DNA of 64,000 nucleotides from Isoetes taiwanensis (GCA_021234155.1 JAJEKV010000418.1:150818-214817); one strand, 5' to 3'; shown: positions 44,791 through 56,615, counted from the first letter of the stretch. Numbers and translations: made by a program. Notes: generated by a model from the letters alone, not told the origin.

Positions 44791-44879
44791 GAATTGATGG
44801 GACGAGAGAATTTAAGGAAAAGGAAAGCATTCGATTGGAAAAGGCATTTGAAGGATCTATCATCTCGGGGAAGAGGAAA

Positions 44880-44942
44880 AGAAGGTGAAAACGTGGTGAA
44901 ACATGTGGTGAAACACATGTGGTGAAACATGTGGTGAACACA
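44880..44942 (+). repeat. GTGGTGAAACAT array
   Basis: About five GTGGTGAAACAT-type units, one containing a short inverted phrase (ACACATGTGG). It lies between the two minus-strand coding regions. Confidence 0.8.
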
Positions 44943-45138
44943 GGGCATGTTATCGGGGACATCAAAATACAATTACATATTACATCAAAAAGCAAACATA
45001 GTACATTGAAACAAGGGACATCAAAATACAATTGAGCATGGAATTGAGTTTCTTATATTATTCCCAAACAAGGCAAGACACAACAACATATTCAAAATTT
45101 CTGAATCATTTCTAACTAACACGTAAGAATGTGTTCAA

Positions 45139-48100
45139 CTATTCTTCATCAGACATGCTATCTTCATCGGATAAAACCTCGGGCACATTTTCTAGAATCT
45201 TTTTCCTCATACTTTGGTCTAGCACATTAAGGAGTTCGAGCACTTTTCTTGATCTGCTGCATGAGGCTTCGAATAACACAAATTTGAGTAGAGAATACAA
45301 GTGACTTTGGCTCGTTTGTCAACAACTCATACATCACCTTTGTGGGAGGCTTCTTTCTATAGTAAATGCCCTCCTAGCGGTTTCACCTCTCATAAACAAG
45401 TTTTAGATTACGCTTGAAGTCATTTTCAACTTCAAATTTTGGCTTGGTGCATAGCAACATCAAAATCGAGAATCCTCCTCATTCCCTTTGGTGCGACTAG
45501 CGCACCAAAATCTCCTTCTCTAAGTGCTTACAAAAGTACATTTTGTCAAGGTTGAGTATAGTGGCACGGTAGACTTGCGGGTCTCTTCCACATCCCATGA
45601 ACATTGGAGGATGGTTCAGCGACCTAAGTTCCATTCATCTACATACAATTTGTTCTCACATGTCCCATTTTCCATCAAACAATTCTTTGCCAAAAAAACA
45701 TGATAGCTTTACGGTATGTATTTGTGTTGGATTTCTATCTTGAATCCATGAATTTGAATGAATTTGCTGGTTTACAGATTGTCTACGCACCCCAAGCCTT
45801 TTTCATTGATATCCTCGGGGTTTTATTTCAGTATCTCCGAACTTTTCTTTCATTTTCAGGTCCACTCGGATGTACCACATTGAAATTGTTTCTCTGCAAT
45901 TTTTCACCACATCATGGGCATTATCTAGTTTAATGTCGGGATGTTTAAGTTTATGAACCTCGTATCCATCTTTTCAATTCTCTTGCCTTCCCATCATGTT
46001 CACCTTTTCCATGGTTTGATCCAAAAAGTTCCACATCATATTGACCTCACGTATCCAAGCTGTACCTTCAACAAAATAAAATGATCACGGCTTCTTTGAA
46101 TTGTGATCTGACCCATCGAAAATACATAGTATTGTTTGGGGACATTGCCTTTACCGCTTTAAGTACTCAAAATGTTTCATAAAACAATGTTGAACAAAAA
46201 GTGTGTCATGTTCCTATCATCAGACACATAGTAGTGTGTTTCCTTCTCAATGGTGTGCAATACGTGGATCAACCTGATATGTTATTTGAACAAATATGGT
46301 TATCTGGTTTGTTGACCCGGCATGGACTGAACTTCGTTACGCTCCTTAAAAGTATAATTCTCTGCGAAGTCAACCCACGGATAGGTAAGCATCTCCGGGC
46401 AAGTTATCAAGGGTTCTTTATCTTGGCACGCTGCCACTATATCGAAGTTGTGTAAAGGAAATTTTGGAAGCTTCTCAACATTTTGTTCACCGATTGGAAG
46501 ACTTGCGGTTTCATTGTGTTGGTGAGCGAGCTTAGACTTCTTCTTTGCCATCTCACGAATCTGAGTTTTTCATAGTCTAGGTATTCCCACTTCACCATGC
46601 CACTATCACTAGATTGTTCATGTGGGGTGATAGGGAACTTCTTAATCCCACACTCTTTACACTCACCGGAATGCATTCCCTCTTATGGTAAGGTTGGAGG
46701 CTAGTTTTCTCACATAAAATCCCTTGCCCACGGACTTCTTGTGCTACTTATTTTTGTATTGGGGCATGCATTCACCATATATATGGGCCGCAAAGTACGA
46801 CAAGTCATTGCGGAGATTTTTAGGTGTAGTTCTCATACTATTGAAGCCATCTATTAGCATACGCATTCTAACATGGTATATCTGATGACAACTATTGAAG
46901 TCCTTTAATTTTACAACAAACCATGGTTTTGACTTTTTCAAACATCCTACGTTTGATCATAACACTAGGATGTTCAGTCTTGAATTTCTGAACAATTACA
47001 GCTGCAAAGGAAGATAACAAGGTGATCGGCATATTTATTGCACACTACATTTTCCACCACACTAGGCACCACATAGCATATATTACGGACATTCATCTTA
47101 CACCTCGATTTATTCACCACACTAGGCACCACAAAGCATATAATACATAATTTATTGTACACCATATTTTTTCACCACTAGGCACCAGGACATAGCATAT
47201 ATTCACAGACATTCATCTTACCCTAGTTATTCACCACACTAGGCACCACAAAGCATATAATACATAATTTATTGCACACCATATTTTCCACCACTTCTAG
47301 GCACCACATAGCATATATTCTGACATTATTTTTACCATATTTTTCACCACACACTAGGCACCACATAGAATATATTCTGACATTTATTTTACCATGTTAT
47401 TCACCACTAGGCACCACAATAGGCACCACAAAGCATATATTTACAGCATTTATTTTTACACCCGCGTGCCTCACCACACTAGGCGTACACATATCATATA
47501 TCACGGCATTAATGGGCACCACACCGAGCAATCACTAACCACACCAACCACATATCCTGACAATCACTAACCACATACCACATACCATTAACAATAAAAA
47601 AATGTGGTGAAGATGAAGAAATGAAAATAACATGATTCTTCCAGGATAGTGGTGGCATGATCCTCTCTTACATTTCGTTTCCAATCTTACGAACTTAACA
47701 TCCTTTGCATTTGGAGACCCTCTTGTTTTGGTCCCAAAATTCTTGCACAAGTTCTATAATGAGATTGGGAATTGCATACGCTCTTCTAACTCTTTTGGTA
47801 CAAAACCCATTTCCCCCTTTGCAATCTATCTCTTCCCTCTTCAATTTTGCTTTGGTAAGATTCCTAGGATGAACACCCGGTTTACCCAAAACCCCAAACA
47901 TTGTGAGGATTAGCACTTTTCGGTATTAATGCTTCCTCTTACGACCATAGCAAGGCAACTACTCTTAGTGCTAGCGTCATTCTGCTGTTAGACTTCTTCA
48001 CAAGTTGAATGGAAGCCCGAGGGTTAGCGACCACAATGCTCCAACTTGCAAATCTTTCGACTCTTCACCAAGTACGCTGTCCATTGTGTCATCTTCGAGG

Positions 48101-48256
48101 AAAATCGCGTAAAACCTCTTTCTTATCCTTTGTCGTAAAGCCTTTAGTGGTGCTATGAAATAGAATAACAATTTCAATACCATCGGCGCCTAGTAAGGCC
48201 GTTCAGTGGATCCTCCCTCTTTGATGCAATTTTGCTAATTCTTCTTTAGCTTCCAT
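45139..48256 (-). pseudogene. Transposon protein gene with one intron, frame-broken
   Basis: The start ATG is at 48254-48256 (MEAKEELAKLHQRGR). Pieces in order: GADGIEIVILFHSTTKGFTT; LTKAKLKREEI and IIELVQEFWDQNKRVS with NAKDVKFVRLETKCK near 47.7-47.9 kb; an intron; VIVQKFKTEHPSVMIKR near 46.97 kb; KPWFVVKLKDFNSCHQIYHV; ECKECGIKKFPITPHE (46.65 kb); WVDFAENYTFKERNEVQSM (46.35 kb); FVQHCFMKHFEYL (46.17 kb); FFGSNHGKGEHDGKA (about 46.0 kb); and an acidic end SDEDSMSDEE with stop at 45139. From memory, this motif series belongs to an uncharacterised transposon-protein family of plants and animals. Catalytic residues are not known to me. Several indels and stops make it inactive as read. Confidence 0.65.
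47022..47525 (-). repeat. Tandem 58-60-bp CACCACACTAGGCACCACA repeat inside the intron
   Basis: About eight units carry CACCACACTAGGCACCACAWAGCATATA. The first four alternate between two types: ATAGCATATAT with GACATTCATCTTAC, and AAAGCATATAATACATAATTTATTG, so the array is a dimer of about 120 bp. Later units diverge. It lies between the two coding blocks of the transposon gene. The acceptor CCTTTGCAG is at 47002-47010 (minus). Confidence 0.85.
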
Positions 48257-48471
48257 TTTTCTTTTCCTTTGGCGTCTTTTATGATCTCGTTCTTGTTACG
48301 GGTTCTCCTTCTCTTACAATGCTCGGTTTGAGATTTTAAGCAGATTTTGCTTCAAATTAAATGATTCAAAGTATGAGCTGGATTGATCCACAACGGATTA
48401 AGCGCCATTGCCGTGTTGCTTCAGGAAAGGCGTGGGTGGGTCGTGGGTTTAGAAATCGGTTAGGTGGAGAT

Positions 48472-48526
48472 TGGAATGGGACGGATGGCGTAGGAAATTG
48501 GAATGGGACGGGTGGCGTAGGAATCG
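48472..48526 (+). repeat. Two 27-bp direct repeats
   Basis: TTGGAATGGGACGGATGGCG is repeated as TTGGAATGGGACGGGTGGCG, each followed by TAGGAA. No gene is attached. Confidence 0.6.
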
Positions 48527-48599
48527 GGTTGTTGCGGTTCGAAATGATTGAATCCGGGCAGTACATGCACTAGGCGCCAAACAAACATTTAAAATCGCA

Positions 48600-49095
48600 G
48601 GGTGTTCCACTACAACATGCTTTCACCCACGAGCATGTATGCATTGCATGCGTCGCATGCATGCATCGCATGCATTTTAAACCGTTCATCGGGTTTGGGG
48701 ATCACTATTTATTGGGAGTTCTTCATCGGCGTTTCGCCATTAAGCTTTCTCATCTCTCGTGATATCCATGGCTCCACCTTCCCTCCCTTAAAATTGTTAT
48801 GTATATGTTCATATTTGTTATAATTGCCGGCGTGTATAGCGTGACCAGCCCTAAGCTTTTCGGGGTGTAAATGTTGTTTTTGTCGCGTGTACGCGTGACC
48901 CAGCCCTAAGCTTTTCGAGGTTTTTTAGCTATTAGTTTTTGTTGGTGATATGCGGTCCGGGGGTGATCTTGCGGACCGGTATTCTCTACGTGGAGCGTGG
49001 GTTTTGTGGGAGCGTTTAGCAACCTGCGTTGTCAAGCCTCTTTTAGAGATTTTTATCGCTAGGGTTTTTCCTCGAAAACCGAAAGGATAATTTTA
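48600..49095 (+). repeat. Repeat family R, copy R2 (opposite orientation to R1)
   Basis: Read on the plus strand it has GCATGCATGC-rich RY motifs (48630-48675), CTATTTATTGGGAGTTC, CATCGGCG, a leader with GTTGGTGATATGCGG, GTGGGTTTTGTGGGAGC, and CTAGGGTTTTTCCTCGAAAA at 49.06 kb. These correspond in order to the minus-strand reading of R1 and R4. It faces copy R3, so the two form a head-to-head inverted pair around 49.1-49.4 kb. Confidence 0.6.
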
Positions 49096-49167
49096 ATCCC
49101 GATAAGCTCGGCAGGCCACACTAACCAACATCTGTATCACACAATTTTATTTGGGGTCGGTGTTATA

Positions 49168-49371
49168 ATGGATATTCCCTATGTTTTTTTTATTTTTTTG
49201 GGTAACCCTGCGATGTCGGTACCACCCTATCTCATTGTGAAAAAAGCTGAGATGAATGAAAACGCAATGACCGGGATACAATGTTTTGAAGAGGCCGAGA
49301 GGGTAGCCGACCATAGAAACAATATGTCCCGGACTACCAGTAAAAAAAAGAAATGCCCGCAGGCAATATAG
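49168..49371 (+). other. Spacer between R2 and R3 with a short ORF
   Basis: A 67-residue frame starts MDIPYVFFIFLGNPAMSVPP and ends in a lysine-rich tail. Nothing is recognised in it. It may be chance. Confidence 0.15.
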
Positions 49372-49394
49372 AAGAGTAATGGCAACTTCTCATC

Positions 49395-49900
49395 GGGATA
49401 AAAACCCGTCCTTCCCGGGTTTTCGAGAAAACCCTAATGAAAATGATAGCCAACAACACTGAATGTGTTGCACAAAAACCCGAAAAGGAGATGGGTGGAC
49501 GAACACAAATATAGCGAGACCCAGGCGGCGGAAGCCTTAGATATGTTGCCCAGGAAGCGAGGAAGGAGGTGGATTGATGGCGAACACAAACATAGCGGGA
49601 CCCCAGGGAAGGCCAGCGGAAACACGCAAGCAACACAAGAACCCCTAAAAACACGTGAATGGTGAGAGAAAGCAAATTTATGCCCCCATAGCAGGCGGGA
49701 GCGGAGGGAAGCAACGAATAGAAGAAGAAGGCTGGCTGTGAGGAAAGGCGGCGATAACGATGCGAAGAGGAAATGGCCTTATATAGTAGCTCGTCCCATC
49801 CCGAATGACGATCAGATGGCTCGGATCGATGCTGTCTGGGAAGGGACTCATAAAACACAAGCGGCCCGACTACCCAGCGACTTCCTCAACTATAAGCCGG
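49395..49900 (-). repeat. Repeat family R, copy R3, with promoter-like end
   Basis: It begins (plus) AAAAACCCGTCCTTCCCGGG then TTTTCGAGAAAACCC, the hairpin and telo-box of R1. Read on the minus strand from 49.85 kb it has CTACTATATAAGGCC (a clear TATA box), CCTCTTCGCATCG, a pyrimidine-rich leader and two diverged GTTTGTGTTCG segments. A frame of 174 codons on the minus strand lies within this leader and is probably not a gene. Confidence 0.55.
49776..49784 (-). promoter_or_regulatory. TATA box of R3
   Basis: TATATAAGG on the minus strand, about 30 bases upstream of a pyrimidine-rich leader, is a good plant TATA box. It suggests that family R carries its own promoter. Confidence 0.45.
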
Positions 49901-50055
49901 AGTGGGCGTAAAACACGCAAGCAACCTGAAAAGAACTCAAAACCACCGTGAATGGTTAAAGACAATCCAACATGTGGCGGAAAAAAGAGAGAATCACCCA
50001 ATAGGGTGGAAGCGACATCATAGCGGGTGGAAAACAATTTAAGTAAAAGAAATAT

Positions 50056-50275
50056 CGTCACCCTCGGGGTGGAAATACATGATTATCACCAGCCGGTGGA
50101 GATAGCATCACCCAGGGTGGATAACAATTCGTAAAAAAATGTCGTCACCTCGAGGTGGAAATAAACAGCATCACCCGCCGGTGGAGATAGCATCGCAGGC
50201 GTGGATAACAATCATGTAAAATGTCGTCACCCTCGGGGTGAAATAAGCAGCATCACCGGAGGGGTGGAAAAAACG
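50056..50275. repeat. Tandem 82-87-bp repeat made of CACC...GGTG hairpins
   Basis: Units start CGTCACC at 50056, 50143 and 50225. Each contains CACCCTCGGGGTG, CACCNGCCGGTG and CACCCAGGGTGG-type short inverted repeats separated by GGAAATA, GGAGATAGCAT and GGATAACAAT. One more piece (CATCACCCGGGGGTGG) is at 51276-51291. The inverted pairs could form small hairpins. Confidence 0.8.
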
Positions 50276-51600
50276 TCTTGACGGCACCCATAAAAAATAG
50301 TCCACGAAACTCCATCACAAAATTGCAATGGAGTGCCAAACACAATATTTGGCACATCGAGACATAAGCTAAATAACAACTATGATAAATAATGATAGCA
50401 CAATGCGATGATAACCCAATACGCTGTGTGAACAAAAGGCTCAGCGGCTGGCTAGAAATGAATTGCACGGCAAATGATGCATAAGGATAGCATAATGCAC
50501 AACGCACAATGATAGCACAATTGATAGTCAACAACCAGCTAGAAAGGAATTCCCCAAGACAACTAAAAGAAGCGGGACTAGCACCACCGCACAAAATTAG
50601 AATCGCCCAAAGATAAGACCCCAAGCACAAAAACTCAAGATATGCCACATCGAAAGAAAGATAAGCATCAAAAGAAAAAATGATAAGAAAAATGAATTGG
50701 ACATCAACAAAAGTCTAAAAGCAAAAGAGGTTCATAAGGTTGGGAAAAGGGTAGAACAAGATGAGGGAAGCGAAAATGCTAAGTGCAGTGCGGGAGAAGC
50801 ATAGAAGAAATGTATAGTGATGTCGGAAGACAAATAAAACCGTATCGTAAAGCCATGAATAAAGGCCCCAATAGGAAAACATACTTTGGCAACGAGGGGC
50901 GAGATTGAGGGGAAGGGCGTGGACATACTAGCACCGATCAAAAGAAGGTCAGAAGGAGGCGGGGGCAGGAGTGGTCGGATCACAACCTAAACGAAAAAAT
51001 GAGGCGTAACTTCATAAACTATAAGCCCAGCCGCCGTGAAACCTCCAAGTGTTGAGTCGGGTCACGACACGTAACAAAGGGTGGGGCGAAGAGGGCGCCA
51101 ATGGCCAAGTGGCGTGAGAAGAATTGCAACATGTAGAAGGCACCCATTAGCAGTGAAGGAGAATAAGGACGTGCAGAACGGTGAAGCGGCAGCTGCACAA
51201 CAACAAGCACTCAAATTGATATGAGCGATTAGTAATGAGGAAAAATCAACAATACATGAAAAAGAGAGGATAGCATCACCCGGGGGTGGAGAAAAGCGTC
51301 AGCCAGCAGGTGGAAGAAAAAACATGATAAACAGAAACCTGCGTCCAAACATAGCTAAATAGCAAATAGGATGTATAATGGTAGCACAATGCACAATGAT
51401 AGCGAGCTATAAATGAATTCCCCGGCAAATGATGTATAATGATAGCACAATGGACAATGCAGAATGAGAGCACAATGTACAGTGAAAAAAGGTCGCAACA
51501 ACCAGCTCTAGAACTAGGCAGGACTAGCACCCTGTACAAAATTAGGATGCGCCCAAGATAATACCTCATGCACAATCAATAAATAAAGAATGGCAGAAAC
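50265..51600. repeat. Pair of direct repeats about 1 kb apart in A-rich DNA
   Basis: AAACGTCTTGACGG...ACATAAGCTAAATA, GATAGCACAATGC, GAAAGGAATTCCCC and GACTAGCACC...ACAAAATTAG occur in order at about 50268-50610 and again at 51290-51590. The plus strand is A-rich, the mirror of the T-rich block at 7-12 kb. Minus-strand frames here are not convincing genes. Confidence 0.6.
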
Positions 51601-52115
51601 AAGTGAGCAAATGTAGCCTCTTAATGAAAGCGGTGACAAGAAAAACAAGACCAAATATAATCAACACCTCATAGAGGAATGTACATTAAAGAAATGAAAA
51701 CATAATGAGTATGTAATGTTACATATTGTGAGCAAAGCTATTCCACGGAAAAAATAAGCCAGCTGAATATGACAAAGTGGAGCTAACGAAAACAAAAGAA
51801 TCTCCCAAATCCAACAACATCACCATCACCCATGTTCAAGAGCGAGAGAATGCGACCATTGAAGCAACAAAATAATTAACGCTAATAAAGTGAACAAAGG
51901 AACCAACAAACACTAAAGCTCCCGGATGATGATGGCAAAAAGAAGAAAAAATCTTAAAGCATAACCCCAAATATTCAAATCCAAGTATGGGTCAAACCCA
52001 AATATATAATATACATATAAATGTAGCCCAGGGAGGACAAAGAGGGTGGAAACCATGCCATAAAAATACTTTAATGGAGACGGAAAAAGAACTCAAAAAT
52101 TTAAATGGAGCGACA

Positions 52116-52117
<2 letters not shown>
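51600..52117. other. A-rich DNA, no recognised gene
   Basis: Continues the A-rich composition up to the (AG)n tract. Nothing else could be supported. Confidence 0.5.
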
Positions 52118-52195
<78 letters not shown>

Positions 52196-52228
52196 AATGA
52201 AAGAGAGAAATTATTAGAGAGAGAGAGA
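52118..52228. repeat. (AG)n microsatellite at 3' end of LINE C
   Basis: About 38 AG dinucleotides with small interruptions are followed by GAAATGAAATGAGG and the LINE 3' region containing ATCTTGAGACCATTC. On the minus strand the LINE therefore ends in CATTT repeats and then (CT)n. Confidence 0.93.
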
Positions 52229-52999
52229 CCACGAGAAATGAAATGAGGCAAATCTTTACAATCTTGAGACCATTCAAGTTACATTCAAAATTATAAAACA
52301 AGTCATCCGGTGCGTCTTACGGGAGAGTAACACCTTTGGGCTCCTCTATCTCAATCTCTCGTACCTCCGATTTTCAAACAAGCATCTCTATGTTGAAGAA
52401 TGTCAACAATATATCCCCAATGAATTTTACAGGTACGAAAAGAACTCCTCAAAGGGAGGTATGCCCGATCCCATGTATGACTCTTAAGTCGAATAAGCAT
52501 GGCAACAAAGTAAGATATGAGCCTCATCCTCCACCACCGTCGTCACTACACAAGTTACAATGTCTAAGATCATGGCGATGTCGCCCATCTCCCTACCTCC
52601 ACACCAAGATGGTGCGAGCTTAACGGATCCCTCGCAATTGCTTGCCTATGCTTCATAGATATGGGTTCACTAAGATCTTGCCATTTTGCCTTCAATGTGG
52701 GATTCATCGAGTCGATGGTACTCTTTCTTCACGGTGGCGTACTCCATGTCTTAGTGAGAACACTCTTCGAACCCATCCCTCAATATCTTCTGATTCATAC
52801 GCAATTCGTGAATATCCATCCCCATTTCACCCGACCATCTACTAATATCCGCATACCAACCTTTGTCACTACTCTGCTGCGACAATTCTTGGCAAGCTAT
52901 TCTTTGGGCATATCATATAAAACCTTATGCGGGTAACGTGGGTTTTGCAAAAGAGCTTCAGCTTCAAGGGGGTATCATCCGCACTCTCCTAACATCATA

Positions 53000-54530
53000 T
53001 CATATGGCGTTTGCATTTTAGTGCCGGTTTCAGGTGTGAAAAAATTTCTTTTGTATTTTTTCCACCTTTTCCACCATCATTGCGAGGGCTGGCCCCGAAC
53101 TTCACAATATCTGATATAACCCGTTTGTACCAATACTTTAAAGAGCATCGTTTCATTTCAAAGTTCCAAATGTCGGCATTCACACACCTTCTGCATTGCA
53201 TATAGTGCCTTTAAGCACTCACTCTATATTCGTACTTTGATTCCAATTCGAACTTTTTGTCTGATCAAACCCGGATACTTATAGCTTTCAACGACCTCAA
53301 CACTTACCCTTGTAAAATAGCCGCACATGATCTGTTTTATTCGCTCCAAAACTCTTGACCTTTGTCTTTTCAAATTCACTGCATACTTTTAGCATCACAA
53401 AAACCGCAAGCACATCCAAATGTCTTTTGCATCCCCTGTATGCTCAGGATAGCAACACAATATCATCGGCATATAGCAAGAGCATAAGTACATACCCATT
53501 CAAGGATGTACCATCCCCTCCATGTGCTCTTATCCACCCTCCATTTGATCTATGAACAATCCAAACAAGGTAGGCGACAAAGGACACCCTGTTTGACTCC
53601 CATATTACTCTCTACTACATCATCACACATTCTAACAAAGGGAAAGAGAGTTGCCACAGTACTTTTTATAAAGAACACTTACCGCATGCCCTAAGCCCCC
53701 ATCGGGATGCCCAAATCTACCATCCTATGCCCGCATTTTTGCCTATTCACCATGTCAAAGGCCTTGCTTTGAAATCCACAAATCGACATACAAAGGTTTC
53801 CTTTTTCCTGCTTCAGATCCATCATACGAAAGGGTGACCAAATGGTCGGTTGTAGACTTTTAGGTCTAAAGCCGCTTGGCCTATTGCTCCAACATTGTGA
53901 CCCTCTTGCCCGGTTGCTTATCTTGCCCTCAAGTATAGAGGCATACGGTTTTGCGTAAAGGCGCCAACCATAATGGTGCGGTAGTTGCCGGATCGGATCA
54001 TCTCGACTTGTGTGATGGCACAACCCTATTAACTTGCCGGGCCCTGGAAACCCATCTCTCAAAGCCATATTGAACATGTCTGACCCGGCCTATTAATGCT
54101 TAGCTTCTCCATTTAAGCATTTGCCTTAAGGCCACAAGCATCTGCTTTAGCTTTGCCATTAGCAAGTCTCTTGAGTCCCACAGAACATCCTCCGGAGTAA
54201 AGGTAAGCATATCATCCATCTCACATGTCTCTTGACCATCTTATCCTCAACTCCATGGACATGGTATAAATTGCGTACATGCTCCATTAGTGCCTCCGCT
54301 TGCAACACATTACCCCCATGCTTCAAGGGTTTAAGCCTATTCCAAAATTTCTTTGGGTCAACCAGCGGTTCTTCCACCATTCGCCTATGTTTTACGATGT
54401 AAATATGCCTTCTTCTTATTTTTGACCGACTTGGTATACACTTTTTCCTTTCTGTACTTTGTTTGCCCCTTGTCTTTGCTCTAAATTTTTGCCTCTCTTT
54501 GTTTACATTCCATGTCAAACCATCCATTAC
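53000..54530 (-). pseudogene. LINE C reverse transcriptase and linker
   Basis: The linker reads LPCNGWFDMECKQREAKI, then DPKKFWNRLKPLKHGGNVLQ at 54.3 kb. The reverse transcriptase reads YASILEGKISN, SGFRPKS, AFDMVNRQK and RMVDLGIPMG at 53.7-54.0 kb. It continues with SNMGVKQG and LFIDQMEG in neighbouring frames at about 53.53-53.6 kb, and LLLYADDIVLL with the catalytic YADD at 53462-53473. It would copy the element RNA at the nicked target. The catalytic aspartates are intact, but frames shift several times. Confidence 0.88.
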
Positions 54531-54739
54531 ATGGCAGCCCCCTCAGATTTCGGTGGGATACAAAACATTCATTATTTGATTCAAGCAAAACCCTAGACAA
54601 CGCCTCACTCTCCATATCCCCCCTTGATGTGGGCCATGCAAAAGATGCCATTTTACGCTTTCGCATATCTCGCTATATTCATGAGCTTTATCATACTTGG
54701 AGACATCCATTTACCTTTATATGTATCTTCTTGCTGCCT

Positions 54740-55600
54740 ATGATGCTTTGTACATGAAGTTCAATGAGCAAAGGTACATGATCGAGCTTTCATTCTCATC
54801 TCTCAATCGTAAGCTAATAACATATTACGCAAAAGTAGGTTTGGCAATAACATAATCCACCACACTAGCATTTTTTACAAAATTCGCTTACGGGCACAGG
54901 TACCTATCGGGTGCCATTGAAGATCACCATCTCAAAACCACTACACATATGTAAGACATGCGCCCTATGGTGTCGACCCATTTCATTGTCACATGTTGTC
55001 CTCCATCCAAATTGTCTCCATCATTATCATCGGCATTTCCAAGCCATTCTGCTTCTCCATCTAGGCCCACCAAAGGCTGCTTGATGGTTTCTCGTCGCCC
55101 ATTAAAGTCTCTAACAATAGCACTTCCCTGCCAAACCCAAAGCTAGTATATCCTGCTCTAAGTGAAAGAATGGGTCATCCTTATCCAGGATCTCCTTTGT
55201 TATACCGCGGGTGATTCCTTTGGGAAATAACAACCAGCTACATATATCTTGTTGCCCCCTACGGCAATTCAATCCCAAATGTATTGTGCGGTTGCCTTAT
55301 GTGTCAAAACACACCTTTGCATGCACAATTTCATTCGAGCATAGCATGCAATACCACACATTACCTTTGAGATTCCAGCCCTTCTTATTCCATCTTGAAT
55401 GCAATAGCGTAAAACTAGAAATATCACGGAAGAGCCTTTTCCTCATGCTACTGCGTTTCCAAAAGAAAACTATGTCTACATTTGCTAGCAAGTCATCCAT
55501 AGCACATATCTTACTACTTTTTAAGCGTATTTTACATTCCGACCAAACTAACAGCGTCGCTACTTCCTATGCATCCTCCACAATCACTTTTCCGCCTCTC
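54740..55600 (-). pseudogene. LINE C endonuclease region
   Basis: A DFNGRRETIKQP motif starts at 55101-55109, followed by WLGNADDNDGDN. The conserved end DHVPLLIEL is near 54.77 kb. These are the DFN and SDH-type motifs of the AP-endonuclease-like domain of LINEs, which nicks the target DNA. The segment in between carries stops. Confidence 0.75.
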
Positions 55601-55619
55601 GATTAAGCACGCATTGTCC

Positions 55620-56410
55620 AGCCGCTCTTGCCTCCTTCATCCTCTTAAGATCTTCTCTTCTCTTGCTGAAATTGGGTCTTAGTTAAAGTGGGTCATTGAC
55701 CCTTATATATTTGCCCTTAAACAATGTTAAACCCATAACCCGAGCCTTCCTTCCTTGGATGCGCACTTCACCAATACATTAGGTGTTTCTTCCCCTTCCT
55801 TCCAACCGGTATGCCTCCAAAATATCCACACTTGCCTGCATATTCTCGCAAAAATGTTTGAACAGCCATGCTTGTGTCCTCATTCTCCTTTTACGGTAGG
55901 CGGAAATTAAAATTATTAGCCTTTGATTCCCTTTCATGCATATCAGCCAAAGTGCTCCATTTTTCTCATTCAAAGCATCAATTTGCTCCTTGAAAACCAT
56001 CATTTGAGCCCCTATTCGAGTCTCGGCTTGATCCATGACTTTGCTTTGTCTACGTCGGCTTGCTAGCTTCTTTGGCTCTCTACATTTTCCTCTTTAAAGA
56101 ACACAAAGACTCATTCATACCTTGCAAAAGCTTAAGCATTTGTGCACGATGGGCTACCCGCCTCATTCCTTGCACCTTTCTGCTTCCTTCCTGGACTGCT
56201 CCATGGATTCTAGTAGCTTCATCATCACCGTAAGCAATTGACCCATTAGCATCTCTCCTCTTCCAAGAATCAAAAGCGCCATGGCTACCAATAAAATCCA
56301 GCAAAAGGCAGGCCAAAGCCCTGGATATCGGCCTTCAGCCCCAAATCGGTTACCCTCTGCCTCCGGAGATTCCGATGAAGTACGAGGTCCCCATCGAGGT
56401 GTCATCAAGG
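55620..56410 (-). pseudogene. LINE C ORF1-like N-terminal region
   Basis: Three minus-strand frames follow one another. The first has EGNRFGAEGRY, a hydrophobic stretch and ESMEQSRKEAERCKE. The second has MLKLLQGMNESLCSLKRKM. The third has KEQIDALNEKNGALW then ENMQASVDILEAYRLEGRGR. A basic KTQFQQEKRR-type segment lies further on, near 55.65 kb. The heptad-like helices followed by a folded basic domain resemble L1 ORF1 proteins, which coat the RNA. The assignment is tentative. Confidence 0.5.
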
Positions 56411-56615
56411 ATGTCTTGTAAGAACTTCCTTGCCCTGCCTTTTTACATTCATTTTTTACCTTCTTGACATTGCCTACCAGTTTATTTGCCCCAGGGCGAG
56501 GAATCAGCCTTGGGCCCCACCTCCTTGGAGCCCTTTTTTTCCCCTATATCTTATCATCTCCTTTTTAGGATGTTCCATGTTCCATCCGGAAAATACCGCG
56601 ATCCGGAAAAGAGCC

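Larger units (their letters stand above)
52229..56615 (-). mobile_element. LINE C (non-LTR retrotransposon), about 4.4 kb
   Basis: On the minus strand, 5' to 3': an ORF1-like part (about 56.4-55.6 kb), an endonuclease (55.6-54.75 kb), a linker, a reverse transcriptase (about 54.1-53.3 kb), a C-terminal part (53.2-53.0 kb), a 3' region and a CATTT/(CT)n tail. All frames are broken by indels. It is followed head to tail by a related element, LINE D. The 5' end abuts the (AG)n of LINE D. Confidence 0.88.

Noticed and set aside
48630-48675. GCATGCATGC run as a simple Z-DNA-forming repeat
   Set aside because: The same short run occurs at the same place in every family R copy, so it is better explained as part of that family.
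49060-49430. AAACCCTA-type motifs as interstitial telomere repeats
   Set aside because: Only single AAACCCTA units occur, each at a fixed place in repeat R. No tandem TTTAGGG array is present.
49334-49858. 174-codon minus-strand frame
   Set aside because: It lies in the promoter and leader of repeat R3, is not kept in R1, R2 or R4, and has no recognisable domain.
51987-52217. Arg/Glu repeat frame
   Set aside because: Translation of the (AG)n microsatellite.
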